NCBI GenBank assembly: GCA_036826475.1
Contig: DAISWG010000016.1
Location: 1 to 64,000 of the forward strand
Direction: 5' to 3'
DNA from: Miltoncostaea sp036826475
GTDB lineage: Bacteria; Actinomycetota; Thermoleophilia; Miltoncostaeales; Miltoncostaeaceae
DNA length: 64,000 nucleotides
Position numbers and translations under genes: made by a program. Shown one piece after another: positions 25,656 through 35,439 of this stretch. The notes under the pieces are model-generated. The model was not told the DNA's origin, searched no databases, and was given only the letters and a program-made list of their open reading frames with translations. Each line of letters opens with the position of its first letter. The stretch's first letter is position 1.

Positions 25656-26102
25656 TCAGCGGCGGGCGCGCCGGTAGATCGAGCTCCCCGCCCCGCTGAC
25701 CACCAGCACGGCGGCGAGCGCGGTGAGCGCGAGGAACGGCCACGGCGGCTGGTCGTGCTCGCCGGGCGCGGAGGGCACCGGCAGCAGCGACGCGCCGTCG
25801 GCGCTCGCCGGGCCGCTCACGTCGAGGCCCAGGATGTCCCGGTCGTACTTGTCCGAGACGGCGGCCTCGAAATCGCCGAACGAGGCGCCGTCCTGCACGC
25901 GGGCCAGCGCGAGCGCCCGGTTGAGGTCGGCGGCGGAGTAGTTGCCGTCGATCGAGTGGTCGATCGCGTAGTCGGCGAAGATCTGCTCGGTCACCGACAC
26001 GACGGGGCCGGTCGGCGTGGCGGCGGCGGCCACGGCCACGCCCAACGCGAGCACGGCGACGATGGCCGCGCATAGCGCGGCGAGACGGCGGGGCACTGCC
26101 AT
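25656..26102 (-). CDS. secreted or membrane-anchored hypothetical protein
   Basis: 148 aa. An N-terminal signal segment (LAALCAAIVAVLALGVAVAA) is followed by an extracytoplasmic region of about 90 residues (EQIFADYAIDHSIDGNYS, then ADLNRALALARVQ). A C-terminal membrane helix (PFLALTALAAVLVVSGAG) and basic tail RRARR follow. Not recognised. The ATG at 26102 is chosen because TACCCT lies exactly 6 nt upstream; a frame extension to 26180 would place the signal peptide internally. Confidence 0.65.
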   Translation of the reverse strand: MAVPRRLAALCAAIVAVLALGVAVAAAATPTGPVVSVTEQIFADYAIDHSIDGNYSAADLNRALALARVQDGASFGDFEAAVSDKYDRDILGLDVSGPASADGASLLPVPSAPGEHDQPPWPFLALTALAAVLVVSGAGSSIYRRARR

Positions 26103-26108
26103 GACGTG

Positions 26109-26114
26109 AGGGTA
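26109..26114 (-). promoter_or_regulatory. leaderless -10 element of the 148-aa membrane protein gene
   Basis: TACCCT ends 6 nt before the ATG at 26102. Confidence 0.45.
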
Positions 26115-26222
26115 TGCACGCCCGGGCCCGCGCGACAAGTGCCCGGACGAACTCCACAACACTCTGTTCACGGTCCGCACCGCCCTCCGTTCACGTGTTC
26201 CGGCCCCCCGGGGGGTGGTTGG

Positions 26223-26228
26223 TAGCCT
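26223..26228 (+). promoter_or_regulatory. rmd: leaderless -10 element of rmd-gmd-SDR
   Basis: TAGCCT ends 8 nt before the GTG at 26237. A perfect 12-bp palindrome (CCCCCCGGGGGG, 26204-26215) lies just upstream where -35 contacts would be. Confidence 0.4.
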
Positions 26229-26236
26229 CCGCCGCC

Positions 26237-27183
26237 GTGCGGATCCTCATCACCGGCGCCACCGGTTTCGCCGGGCGGCACCTGTCCTCCCACTGCCTCG
26301 CGCAGGGGCACGAGGTCCACGCCATGGTCCGGCCCGGGCGGGAGGGCGCGGTGGCCCCCGGCGTCACCGCGCACGCCGCCGGCCTGCATGACGGCGCCGC
26401 CGTCGCGGCGGTCCTGCGCGCCGTCGGCCCCGACGGGGTCGCCCATCTGGCGGGGGCCTCGTCGGTCGGCCGGTCGTTCGCCGAGCCGCTCGCGACCTGG
26501 GACGTCAACCTGGGCGGGACGCTCACGCTGCTCGAGGCGGTCCGTGACACGGGCGTCACGGGGCGGGTGCTGGTGGTCACGAGCGGCGAGATCTACGGCC
26601 GGGTGCCGGTCGCCGACCTGCCGGTGACGGAGCGGACCCCCCTGAACCCGGTGTCCCCGTACGGCGCGTCGAAGGCGGCGGCCGACCTCGCCGCCGCCCA
26701 GTACCGGGCGGCCTACGGGGTCGCGGCCGTGCGGCTGCGCGCGTTCAACCACGTCGGCCCCGGCCAGGATCCCCGCTTCGTGCTGCCGAACGTGGCGCGC
26801 CAGATCGCCCGCGCCGAGCGCGACGGCGTCCCCGTGGAGGTGACGGTCGGCAACGTCGCCACCCGCCGCGACTTCATGGACGTGCGCGACATGGTCCGCG
26901 CCCAGCTCCTGCTGCTGGAGCGGGGCGACCCCGACGCCGTCTACCTGGCCTGCACCGGGCGTTCGATGGCCGTCAGCGAGCTCATCGAGGGGCTCGCCGG
27001 GCTCGCGCGCGTGCCGGTGACGTTCCGCTCGCATGCCGGACTGCGGCGCGAGGGCGAGCAGCCCGATCTCTATGGTTCGCCCGAACGGCTGCGGGCGGAC
27101 ACCGGGTGGACACCCGAGATCCCCATCAAGACCACGCTGGCCGACACGCTCGGATGGTGGCGCGAGCGCGTGACCGAGGAGGA

Positions 27184-27187
<4 letters not shown>
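26237..27187 (+). CDS. rmd: GDP-4-dehydro-6-deoxy-D-mannose reductase (RMD-like)
   Basis: Extended SDR, 316 aa, expected to reduce GDP-4-keto-6-deoxymannose to GDP-D-rhamnose or a related GDP-6-deoxyhexose. It has the N-terminal NAD(P) motif TGATGFAGRH, the catalytic TSGEIYG Ser region, YGASK (YxxxK) and the sugar-nucleotide segment FNHVGPGQDPRFVLPNVARQIA typical of RMD. The next gene is gmd, which supplies its substrate, and the two overlap by 4 nt; this supports the call over a generic epimerase. It is the first gene of the glycan locus on the plus strand. Confidence 0.85.
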
Positions 27188-28154
<967 letters not shown>

Positions 28155-28158
<4 letters not shown>

Positions 28159-28946
28159 GGCCCGGCCCACGGCCCGCGGCGGTCGTGACAGGTGCGTCGT
28201 CGGGGATCGGCGCCTCGTTCGCGCGCGAGCTCGCGGATCGCGGTCACGACTTGGTCCTGGTGGCGCGGCGGTCCGACCGGCTGGAGATTCTCCGAGATGA
28301 GCTGGAGTCCAAGACCGGCGCGTCGGTGCGGCCCGTGGTGGCGGACCTGGCGACGCGCGAGGGCCAGGCCGCCGCGGGGGAGGCGATCGATGCCGTTGCG
28401 GACCGCCTCCGCGTGCTCGTCCTCAACGCAGGCGCGGGCGCGTGGGGCAGGTTCGCTGAGCTCGACCCCGCCGGGGAGCGGGACCGGGTCGCGCTGAACG
28501 TCGACTCCGTGGTCGTCCTGGCGCGGCGCGGCCTCCCGGCGCTCCTGCGCTCCGCGGGCGGCGGCCTGGTGATCGTCTCGTCCCTCGCCGCGTGGCAGGC
28601 GACGCCCTTCATGGCGACGTACGCGGCCGCGAAGGCGTTCCAGCTCCGCTTTGCCGAGGCGCTCGCGGAGGAGGTGCGCGGAAGTGGGACGGCCGTCGTC
28701 GCGGTCTGCCCCGGGCCGGTCGCCACGGAGTTCCACTGGGTGGCGGGCACGGAGTCCCTCATGCGGCGCGTCCCGGTCCTGCAGCCGCGCGAGGTGGCGC
28801 TGTCGGGCCTGGAGGCCCTGGAGGCGGCCCGGTCGGGCGTGCGCGTCCTCGGATGGCGCAACCGCGCCAGCGCCGCGGCTGTCTCGCTGCTGCCCCGCCG
28901 GCTGGTGACGCGGATCTCGGGCCGGATCCACCGCCCGCCAACCTGA
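28155..28946 (+). CDS. short-chain dehydrogenase/reductase
   Basis: Classical SDR, 263 aa. It has the cofactor motif TGASSGIGASFAREL, the LNAGAG motif, the active-site Ser in VIVSSLAAW, and YAAAKAF (YxxxK). The closest impression is the DltE/short-chain group that acts on acyl or keto substrates. The ATG overlaps the gmd stop, so it is co-translated with the deoxysugar genes, but whether it acts on a sugar, lipid or other substrate cannot be told. It is the last plus-strand gene of this unit. Confidence 0.85.
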
Positions 28947-29345
28947 GCGCCGCCCCACGGATCCGACCCAGCTCCTTGACGGGATGGGGATCAGCTCGCC
29001 GGGACGCTCACGCTCGTCGCGCATCCGGCTGATCGGGCCGTGGCTCGCCGGTGAGCGCGTCCAGGTCGGACAGTCGCGGCCGGCGCTGTCGGGGGCGATC
29101 ACCCGCCCGAGAGTCGACGCTCAGGCCGAGCTCGGCTGGGAGCCAGTCTGCCCCGCGGCCGTGGCGACGCCGGGCGGCGAGGGTCCTGGCCTCACGCGCC
29201 GGTGCGATGCGGTGAGGGCGGCGGTGCGGCCGGTTTGGGCGGGCGACCGCGTGAGCCAGGAGGACCCCCCTTGCGCTGGGGAGGCTCGAGCACCTCCACG
29301 ACGCGTCGGAGTCCTCCCTGCGTCAACCCGGAGCCGTCAACGCGC
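28947..29345. other. 399-bp stretch without a supported gene
   Basis: The longest gene-free stretch in the window. It lies between two converging units. Frame-by-frame reading shows only short, arginine-rich products. One plus-strand frame contains AQAELGWEP (about 29119-29145), a phrase typical of the C-terminus of nucleotide-sugar epimerases such as gmd, without the rest of such a protein. No clear terminator, repeat or RNA gene was seen. Confidence 0.5.
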
Positions 29346-31157
29346 TCAGGGTGGCGACACCTCGGCGGCCTCGCTCCGCCCGCTCCGTGCGGTGGTCCCC
29401 ACGAGGCCGCGTAGGAAGCCGGTCGCGAACGCGACGTGCGACGCCACCGCGCCAGCGGGCACGAGGGCCACGAGCTGCCGCCGCCGGTGGAGGATGAAGG
29501 TGAGGACCGCCAGCCCGGCGATCGCGAGCGCGTAGGCGCTCATCAGGGCGAGCCAGGCGGCCAGCCAGATGCCGCCGGCCAGGATTGCGACGGGGCCGAG
29601 GAGCACCGCGAGGACCAGGGCGACCGGCGCGAGGTGGCGCAGCCGGGGCGCCTGGCCGCGCGAGAGCCGCTCCCCGCGATCCACTCCGAGCCGCATCAGG
29701 CGGGTGAGGTACGGCCCGAAGAGCGGCTCCGGCCGCGTCGTCACGACCACCTCGGGGCTGCAGATGCTGGCGAGCCCCTGCTGCCGGCGGAGATTCCGGC
29801 ACAGGTCGTCCGAGAGGTCCGCGCCGCGCTCGAGCGCGCGCGACAGCGCCGCCCTCCGGATGAAGATGTTCGACGACGGGAAGTCGTCGATCTCCTGGAG
29901 CCGCCCGACGTGGTGACGGGCCCGCGCGCCGCCCACGCCGAGGCGCGACTCCATCAGGATGGCGGCGGCGTCGTCGCGCGCTCGCGGCCCCATCCTCGGC
30001 ACCGTGGGCCCCACGACGGCACCGACCGCGGGGTCGCCGAAGAGCGCGAGGGCCGCGCTCGCCCAGCCGGCCGCCGGTCGAGAGGATGCCGCCAGGAACG
30101 CCACGACGTCCGTGTCGACCTCGGCGGCGCCCCGTCGGAGCCGCTCCGTCTCTCGCCGCTCGTCCACCTCGATCACCTCGACGTGCTCGTTGCCCGGCTG
30201 ACCGGCTGCGCGGGCGTCGCGCGTGACGGCGATGACCCGGGTCTCGGCCGGGACCGAGTGCGTCAGCCGGACGAGGTTCTCGCGCGCCTCGTGGTCGATC
30301 ACCTCCGGGGCCACGACGACCGCGAGGCTCGGCAGCACGTCCGGCTGGAAGATCGCGATGCGGTGCGCCTGAAGGCGCCGCCGGTCGTAGTACCGCAGTA
30401 TTCGAAGCCGGTAGAAGACCGCGGCCGTGTCCCAGAGCGCACGCGCGATGGCGCGCCAGTTCACGCCGCTCCCGCGGAACTGGTACTGGAGTCGGACGGG
30501 ATGCTCCCGGATGCGCGCGAACCCGAAGCGCCTGGCCACCGCGAGCATCTCGAGGTCGAACGCGAACCGCTTGACGACGACGACGGGCAACACTTCGCGC
30601 AGCACCGAGCGGCGGAACAGCTTCATCCCGACCTGCGTGTCGCGCACCGAGAGGTTGAAGAGGACCCGCACCAGCTGTTGGTACAGCCACGAGTAGAGGC
30701 GCCGGCGGAGCGGATAGTCGACTTCCGACTCGGGATGGCGCTTGGATCCCACGACGATGTCGAGGTCGGCGTCGCGGGCTGCGTCCAGGAAGCCCGACAG
30801 GGTCGCCGGGTCGAGGTCCAGATCCGAGTCGAGCCAGGCGACGTAGTCCCCGCGGGCGCCGGCGGACCCGGTGCGCAGGGCGTAGCCCTTGCCCAGGTTG
30901 CGATCGTAGTCGAGCACCCGGAGGCGATCGCTCTCGACCTCCCGGGCCCGGTCGTACGTGTCGTCCGCGCTGCCGTCCGAGACGACGATCAGCTCGTAGT
31001 CGAGCCCCTGCTCGTCGAGCCGCTCCATGATCCCGATCAGGGTCTCTCGGATGGTCCGGGCCTGGTTGAAGGCTGGCGCGACCACCGAGAGAACCGGCCG
31101 CGGACCGTGCTGGGCGGGCCGGGTCAGTTCTCCCGGCACCACTGTGGGCTCGCGCAT
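29346..31157 (-). CDS. two-domain family 2 glycosyltransferase with C-terminal membrane helices
   Basis: 603 aa. Residues 20-245 are a GT2 domain of the dolichyl-phosphate sugar synthase kind: SVVAPAFNQARTIRETL, VVSDGSADDTYD, WLDSDLDLDP with the metal-binding DxD, and GSKRHPESEVDYPLRR. After about 310 a second GT2-like half follows (VAFLAASSRPAAGW; DDFPSSNIFIRRAALSRALE), then two or three membrane helices near the C-terminus. The second half lacks an obvious DxD. It probably transfers a sugar to a lipid carrier or growing glycan at the membrane. The start fits a leaderless TATGCT promoter. It is divergent from a methyltransferase gene. Confidence 0.83.
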   Translation of the reverse strand: MREPTVVPGELTRPAQHGPRPVLSVVAPAFNQARTIRETLIGIMERLDEQGLDYELIVVSDGSADDTYDRAREVESDRLRVLDYDRNLGKGYALRTGSAGARGDYVAWLDSDLDLDPATLSGFLDAARDADLDIVVGSKRHPESEVDYPLRRRLYSWLYQQLVRVLFNLSVRDTQVGMKLFRRSVLREVLPVVVVKRFAFDLEMLAVARRFGFARIREHPVRLQYQFRGSGVNWRAIARALWDTAAVFYRLRILRYYDRRRLQAHRIAIFQPDVLPSLAVVVAPEVIDHEARENLVRLTHSVPAETRVIAVTRDARAAGQPGNEHVEVIEVDERRETERLRRGAAEVDTDVVAFLAASSRPAAGWASAALALFGDPAVGAVVGPTVPRMGPRARDDAAAILMESRLGVGGARARHHVGRLQEIDDFPSSNIFIRRAALSRALERGADLSDDLCRNLRRQQGLASICSPEVVVTTRPEPLFGPYLTRLMRLGVDRGERLSRGQAPRLRHLAPVALVLAVLLGPVAILAGGIWLAAWLALMSAYALAIAGLAVLTFILHRRRQLVALVPAGAVASHVAFATGFLRGLVGTTARSGRSEAAEVSPP

Positions 31158-31163
31158 GGCGGC

Positions 31164-31170
31164 TAGCATA
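31164..31170. promoter_or_regulatory. overlapping divergent -10-like elements (GT2 / methyltransferase)
   Basis: Minus-strand TATGCT (31165-31170) ends exactly 7 nt before the GT2 ATG at 31157. Plus-strand TAGCAT (31164-31169) covers almost the same bases and points to the methyltransferase gene. Confidence 0.4.
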
Positions 31171-31198
31171 GAGGGACGAATCGAGGGTCGGGCCCGGG

Positions 31199-32029
31199 GT
31201 GACCGCGCCGGGACGGCCGTGGGGCGCATCCATCGGGGTGACGATGCAGGGTCTGCTGGAGAGGATTCCCCGGCCCCGCCGGCTGGCGGGCGCTCGGCAC
31301 CGGGTCGCGTGGCTGCAGGAGCGGCTGATGCGGCGGGACGAGATCGCCGCCGACACTGCGCTCCTGCGCCGCTCACTCGCGTCGGGCCGCTTCACGCTTC
31401 CGGTCGAGCCGTACGGGTCAGGCCGCACCGAGCGGTGCGTCGAGACGCCGTGGGCGCTGGCCGGGGCCGCAGGCGCCCGGCGCCTCCTCGATGTCGGCTA
31501 CGCGCACGCGGAGCCGGCGTACGCCGACGGGCTCCGCCGGGTCGACGCACCCGAGGTGTACGGCCTGGACCTGGTCCAGCGCCGGCTCGGCGGGGTGCGC
31601 GGCGTCGTCGGCGACCTCCGGGAGGCGCCGTTCCGGGACGGCTTCTTCGACCGGATCCTCTGCATCTCGACGATCGAGCACGTCGGGTGCTCCGCGGACG
31701 TCTACGGGGTGGCGGACGTCGCCCGAGACGAGGACGGCGACATACGCGCGGCGGCGGAGATCGGCCGGATGCTGGCTCCCGGGGGCCGGGCCCTCGTGTC
31801 CGTGCCGTTCGGCGCTCCGCAGCGGTTCGAATGGATGATCCAGTACGACGCGGAGCGCCTCGCGCGCCTCGTCGAGGCCACCGGGCTGGCGTCCCTTGCG
31901 TCGCGCTTCTTCGGCTACGCGGGCGACGGATGGCGCGAGACGGACGCCGGCGCCCTCTCCGGCGCCCGCTACGGGGAGGGGGCGCCCGCGGCGGCCGGGG
32001 TGGCGCTGCTCGAGCTGGAGCGACCCTGA
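31199..32029 (+). CDS. class I SAM-dependent methyltransferase
   Basis: About 276 aa from the GTG at 31199, or 261 from the ATG at 31244 (MQGLLERIPRP), which is the more natural N-terminus. The Rossmann SAM site is LLDVGYAHAEPAY, which lacks the usual GxGxG glycines. A typical FDRILCISTIEHVG motif and a late LAPGGRALVSVPFG follow. Position in the glycan locus suggests methylation of a sugar or glycan end. The stop lies 1 nt from the convergent GT4 stop. The methyl acceptor is unknown. Confidence 0.75.
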   Translation: MTAPGRPWGASIGVTMQGLLERIPRPRRLAGARHRVAWLQERLMRRDEIAADTALLRRSLASGRFTLPVEPYGSGRTERCVETPWALAGAAGARRLLDVGYAHAEPAYADGLRRVDAPEVYGLDLVQRRLGGVRGVVGDLREAPFRDGFFDRILCISTIEHVGCSADVYGVADVARDEDGDIRAAAEIGRMLAPGGRALVSVPFGAPQRFEWMIQYDAERLARLVEATGLASLASRFFGYAGDGWRETDAGALSGARYGEGAPAAAGVALLELERP

Positions 32030-32030
32030 T

Positions 32031-33224
32031 TCACGCCGCCGGCGCGCGGCCGGCGGCCACCTCGGCGACCGCGTCGCGCCATTGCCGGCGCACCCGGTCC
32101 CAGCTGTGGGCCTCGCCCGCGGCGCGGTGCGCCTGGCGTCCGATCGCATCGGCCAGGACCGGGGTGCGCGCGAGGTAGTCGAGCATCACCGCGTACTCGT
32201 CGGCGTCGGCGTACCAGAGGCCGCCCCCGCAGCGCCGGGACTGTCCGACGAGCACGGGGGAGGCGGCGTTGGCGAGCGTCGGCCTCCCGTGGCTCCAGGC
32301 CTCGAGCTGGACGATCGAGAGGCTCTCGTACGGCGAGGGCAGCACCACGACCGCCGCGCCGGCGAGCGCGTCGTGCTTCTCCTGCTCCGACACGACGCCG
32401 AGGCGGTGCAGCCACGGGTGCTCCGGCAGGGCCAGCTCGCCGCTCCCGGCGAGGACCAGGTCGAGGCCCTCCGGCGACGCCGCTCGGTACCGGGCGTGGT
32501 CGGCCACGAGGGCGTCCGTTCCCTTGCTCGGGTCGAGGCGGCCGACGCAGAGGGCGTACGGCCGCGCGATGCCGTGCGCCCGGCGGAGGCGCTCGGGGTC
32601 CGTGGGGGGCGGGGGGTCGACGCCCAGCCCGACGACGCGGGCGCGCGCGTCGTCCACGCCGAACCTCCGCGCCCCGAGCGCCCGCTCCTCCGGCGTGTTG
32701 AACAGGACGAGGCGCGCTGCGGCGAACACGCGGTCGAAGACGGAGAGTCGCAGCGGCGGCTCGTCGTGGAGCTCGGGGATGAGGAGCGCGCGGTCCGCGA
32801 CGGAGCCGATCGTGAGGGCCGTCGTCGCGTAGAGGTAGGTGACGAGCACGACGGCGTCGTAGTCGCGGCCGCGCTCGGCGAGGTGGGCGGTCAGGCCGGG
32901 CGCGTCGGGCCCTTGCGCGCGCATCCAGGCCAGCCCGAGCGCCTCGTCGTGTGGCGCCGCGTAGGCGGCCCTGGTCGCCCGCTCGAACCCGGCGGCGTCG
33001 CGGGGCGCCGCCACGGGGAAGCGCAGCACCCGGACGCCGTTGACATCCTGCGCGCCGGCGCGGTAGTGGTCCGCCCACGTCGCGTAGTCCAGGGCGCAGG
33101 TCGTGATGACCTCGACGTGCATCGACTCCGCGAGGGCCTCGGCGACATGGCGAGCCTGCGCCTCGGCGCCACCCTGCACCTCGAGGCCGTAGCGCTGCAC
33201 CACCACCGCGACGCGCGTGCTCAT
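32031..33224 (-). CDS. family 4 glycosyltransferase
   Basis: 397 aa, GT-B fold. The N-terminal domain begins VAVVVQRYGLEVQGGAEAQ (acceptor side). The C-terminal domain has YALCVGRLDPSKGTDALV and LPSPYESLSIVQLEAWSHGRPT with the EX7E-like retaining GT4 signature. Sequence and layout closely resemble the GT4 at 34276-35439 (both have GGAEA, TTCAxDxxTW and LHDEP), so the two are paralogues. It is the last gene of the 14-gene minus-strand glycan run, and its start overlaps the preceding stop as ATGA. Confidence 0.88.
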   Translation of the reverse strand: MSTRVAVVVQRYGLEVQGGAEAQARHVAEALAESMHVEVITTCALDYATWADHYRAGAQDVNGVRVLRFPVAAPRDAAGFERATRAAYAAPHDEALGLAWMRAQGPDAPGLTAHLAERGRDYDAVVLVTYLYATTALTIGSVADRALLIPELHDEPPLRLSVFDRVFAAARLVLFNTPEERALGARRFGVDDARARVVGLGVDPPPPTDPERLRRAHGIARPYALCVGRLDPSKGTDALVADHARYRAASPEGLDLVLAGSGELALPEHPWLHRLGVVSEQEKHDALAGAAVVVLPSPYESLSIVQLEAWSHGRPTLANAASPVLVGQSRRCGGGLWYADADEYAVMLDYLARTPVLADAIGRQAHRAAGEAHSWDRVRRQWRDAVAEVAAGRAPAA

Positions 33225-34279
33225 GCGGCGGTCAGGAGCGGGGCGAGGGCCGCATGCATCAGGGCGTCGACGCGCGTGGGCGCGAGCTCGGCGAGGCGTG
33301 CGGCGGCGCGCGCACGCAGGGTCGCGCGCAGCGGCTCGGAGGCGACGACCTCGTGGAGCGCTTCCGCGAAGACGGCGAGATCGTCGTCGGGGATCAGGAG
33401 GCCGGCGGCCCCGAGCGTCTCGGGCACCGCCGCGCGGGCGCGCGCGACGACGGGCACGCCGGCGGCGAGGGCCTCGACGAGCGGTGCACAGAAGCCTTCG
33501 TGGACCGAGGTGCAGAGGTACGCCGAGGCCGCCCGGTACAGCGCGTCGCGCTCATCGTCGGTGATCCGGCCCGTCAGCCGGACGTCGCGGGCGCCGAGGT
33601 CGCGGGCGAGTCGGGGGAGCGCCTGGCCGTAGCGCTCGAAGCCGTCGTCCGAGCCGGCGAGCACCAGCCGGGCGCCGGGCGCGCGCTCGCGCTGGAAGAG
33701 GGCGAAGGCCCCCACCGCGTCCTCGAGACGCTTGCTTGGGACGATGCGGCCGACGCTCAGCACCAGCGGGCGCTCGGGGTCGTGCGAGGGGGCCGTGCCG
33801 TCGTTCCGCTCGAGCTCGAGCAGGAGGGGCACGACGTGCGCGTCCCCGAGGCCCGCCGCCGCGAGCTCGGAGGCGTTGAAGGACGAGTCGGCGACGAGCA
33901 CGGATGCCCGTCCCGCGAGGCGCCGCAGCCCTCGGCGGCCGCGGTCGCAGAGGTCAGCGACCTCCGGGTTGACCTCGCGGAGCAGGTCGCCGGGGGTGAC
34001 GTTGTGGTACACGACCGCCAGCGGCCCCGCCGCGGCGAGGGCCGCCTCCACCGCGCCGCTCCAGATCGAGTAGCGGAGCAGCAGCGGCCCGTTGTCCAGC
34101 AGCGCCCGTCCGCCGCCGTCCAGCCGGACGACCCGCCGGGCCAGCGTCGGGTGGACGTGCTCGGCGATCACCTCGCCGCCGACGCCCCAGCCGCGGAACC
34201 GCTCCCGCCACGCGAGCGCCTGCCCGGTGACTGCGTCCGCGGGGGACGCGCTCGAGATCACCTGGTGGAGGATCGTCAC
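33221..34279 (-). CDS. family 4 glycosyltransferase
   Basis: 352 aa from a GTG (VTILHQVIS) overlapping the previous stop. The N-terminal domain is short; the C-terminal GT4 domain has LVLSVGRIVPSKRLEDAVGAF, LTGRITDDERDALYRAASAY and STSVHEGFCAPLVEALAAGVP (EGFxxPxxEA donor-site motif, read here as CTSVHEGFCAPLVEAL). It probably adds one hexose of the repeat unit. An in-frame extension to 35317 is out-of-frame reading of the neighbouring GT4 and is excluded. Confidence 0.86.
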   Translation of the reverse strand: MTILHQVISSASPADAVTGQALAWRERFRGWGVGGEVIAEHVHPTLARRVVRLDGGGRALLDNGPLLLRYSIWSGAVEAALAAAGPLAVVYHNVTPGDLLREVNPEVADLCDRGRRGLRRLAGRASVLVADSSFNASELAAAGLGDAHVVPLLLELERNDGTAPSHDPERPLVLSVGRIVPSKRLEDAVGAFALFQRERAPGARLVLAGSDDGFERYGQALPRLARDLGARDVRLTGRITDDERDALYRAASAYLCTSVHEGFCAPLVEALAAGVPVVARARAAVPETLGAAGLLIPDDDLAVFAEALHEVVASEPLRATLRARAAARLAELAPTRVDALMHAALAPLLTAA

Positions 34280-35439
34280 GCCGCGAGGCGCTCCACCAGG
34301 TGCGCCAGCCGCTCGCGGACCGCGGGCCAGCCGTACGTGTCCAGGACGTACTCGCGCCCCCGCGTGCCGCGGAGGCGTGCATCCGCCGGATCGGCGAGCA
34401 GCGCGTCGACGGCCGCGACGTACTGCTCGGCGCCGTCGACCGCCCAGCCGCCGCCGGACACGGCGACGTGCTCGCGCATCACCTCGGAGCCGTGCGCCAC
34501 GATCGCCGGCGTACCCTCGAGCCACGCCTCCATGAGGACCAGGGACAGGCTCTCCATGTGCGACGGATTGACGAGCGCGAGCGCTTCGGCGTAGGCGGCC
34601 CGCTTCTCCTCCTCGGCGACGTACCCGGCCAGGTGGACGACGTCCCCGGTCCCCGGGGGAGGCCGGTAGGCGCCACGGCCCATCAGGACCAGTCGTGGGG
34701 CGTCCGGGCGCTCCCGGGCGTGGCGGACCGCCCACTCGACCGCGACGTCGACGCGCTTGCCCTCCTCCAGGCGGCCGGCGTAGAGGACGTACGGGCCGAT
34801 GCCGCGGGGCTCCGCGAACCGGGCGGCGGGCGGCCCCGGGGGCGGGTCGTACCCCATGCCGACGACGCGCCCGTCGCGCACCGCGTAGAGCCGCCGGGCG
34901 AGGCGCTCCTCGGCGGGGGCGTTGAACAGGCACCCCCTGCAGGCTTCGACGGCGCGTCGCACCAGGTCCAGGCGCGCGTACGGCTCGTCGTGCAGGCAGG
35001 GCATCATCGCGGCCCGCTCCGCCGCGATGAGGCTGCCCCACACCGTGGTCCCGAAGAGGTAGGGGCTGAAGATGACCAGGTCGTAGTCGCGCGAGTGACC
35101 CTCGAGGAAGGCGAGGAGGTCCGGCGACGGCACGCTCTGGCCGAGCCACTCCAGCTGGGTCGCGTAGTCGGCGGCTCCGCCGAGGATCGCGGGGTGGAGC
35201 CGCTCGTAGCGGTCGCCGTCGCGGTCGCCCACCGGGAAGCGCCGGACACGGACGCCGTCCTCCCACGACTCGCCGGCGGGCAGGGCGTTGCGCCAGGTCA
35301 CGTGGTCCACGGCGCACGTCGTCGCCACCTCGACGCGCCAGCCGGGCGCGGCGCCGCGGGTCGCCAGGCCGCGCACGTGGGCCTCCGCCCCGCCCATCAC
35401 CGCGCTCCCGTAGCGCGGCACCACCCAGAGGAGCCTCAC
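34276..35439 (-). CDS. family 4 glycosyltransferase
   Basis: 387 aa from a GTG (VRLLWVVPRYGSAV). GT-B fold with GGAEAHVRGL near the start, PYVLYAGRLEEGKRVDVAVEW and NPSHMESLSLVLMEAWLEGT in the donor domain. It is a paralogue of the GT4 at 32031-33224. Both ends overlap neighbours by 4 nt (methyltransferase upstream, GT4 downstream), so it is tightly coupled. Acceptor and sugar unknown. Confidence 0.87.
   Translation of the reverse strand: MRLLWVVPRYGSAVMGGAEAHVRGLATRGAAPGWRVEVATTCAVDHVTWRNALPAGESWEDGVRVRRFPVGDRDGDRYERLHPAILGGAADYATQLEWLGQSVPSPDLLAFLEGHSRDYDLVIFSPYLFGTTVWGSLIAAERAAMMPCLHDEPYARLDLVRRAVEACRGCLFNAPAEERLARRLYAVRDGRVVGMGYDPPPGPPAARFAEPRGIGPYVLYAGRLEEGKRVDVAVEWAVRHARERPDAPRLVLMGRGAYRPPPGTGDVVHLAGYVAEEEKRAAYAEALALVNPSHMESLSLVLMEAWLEGTPAIVAHGSEVMREHVAVSGGGWAVDGAEQYVAAVDALLADPADARLRGTRGREYVLDTYGWPAVRERLAHLVERLAA

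Noticed and set aside
26204..26215. 12-bp palindrome CCCCCCGGGGGG as a regulatory site
   Set aside because: Simple GC palindromes are common at this base composition, and no second copy was seen; noted only in the promoter entry.
29440..31166. Plus-strand 576-codon frame antisense to the GT2 gene
   Set aside because: His/Arg/Glu-rich antisense product without domains; the GT2 on the minus strand is clear.
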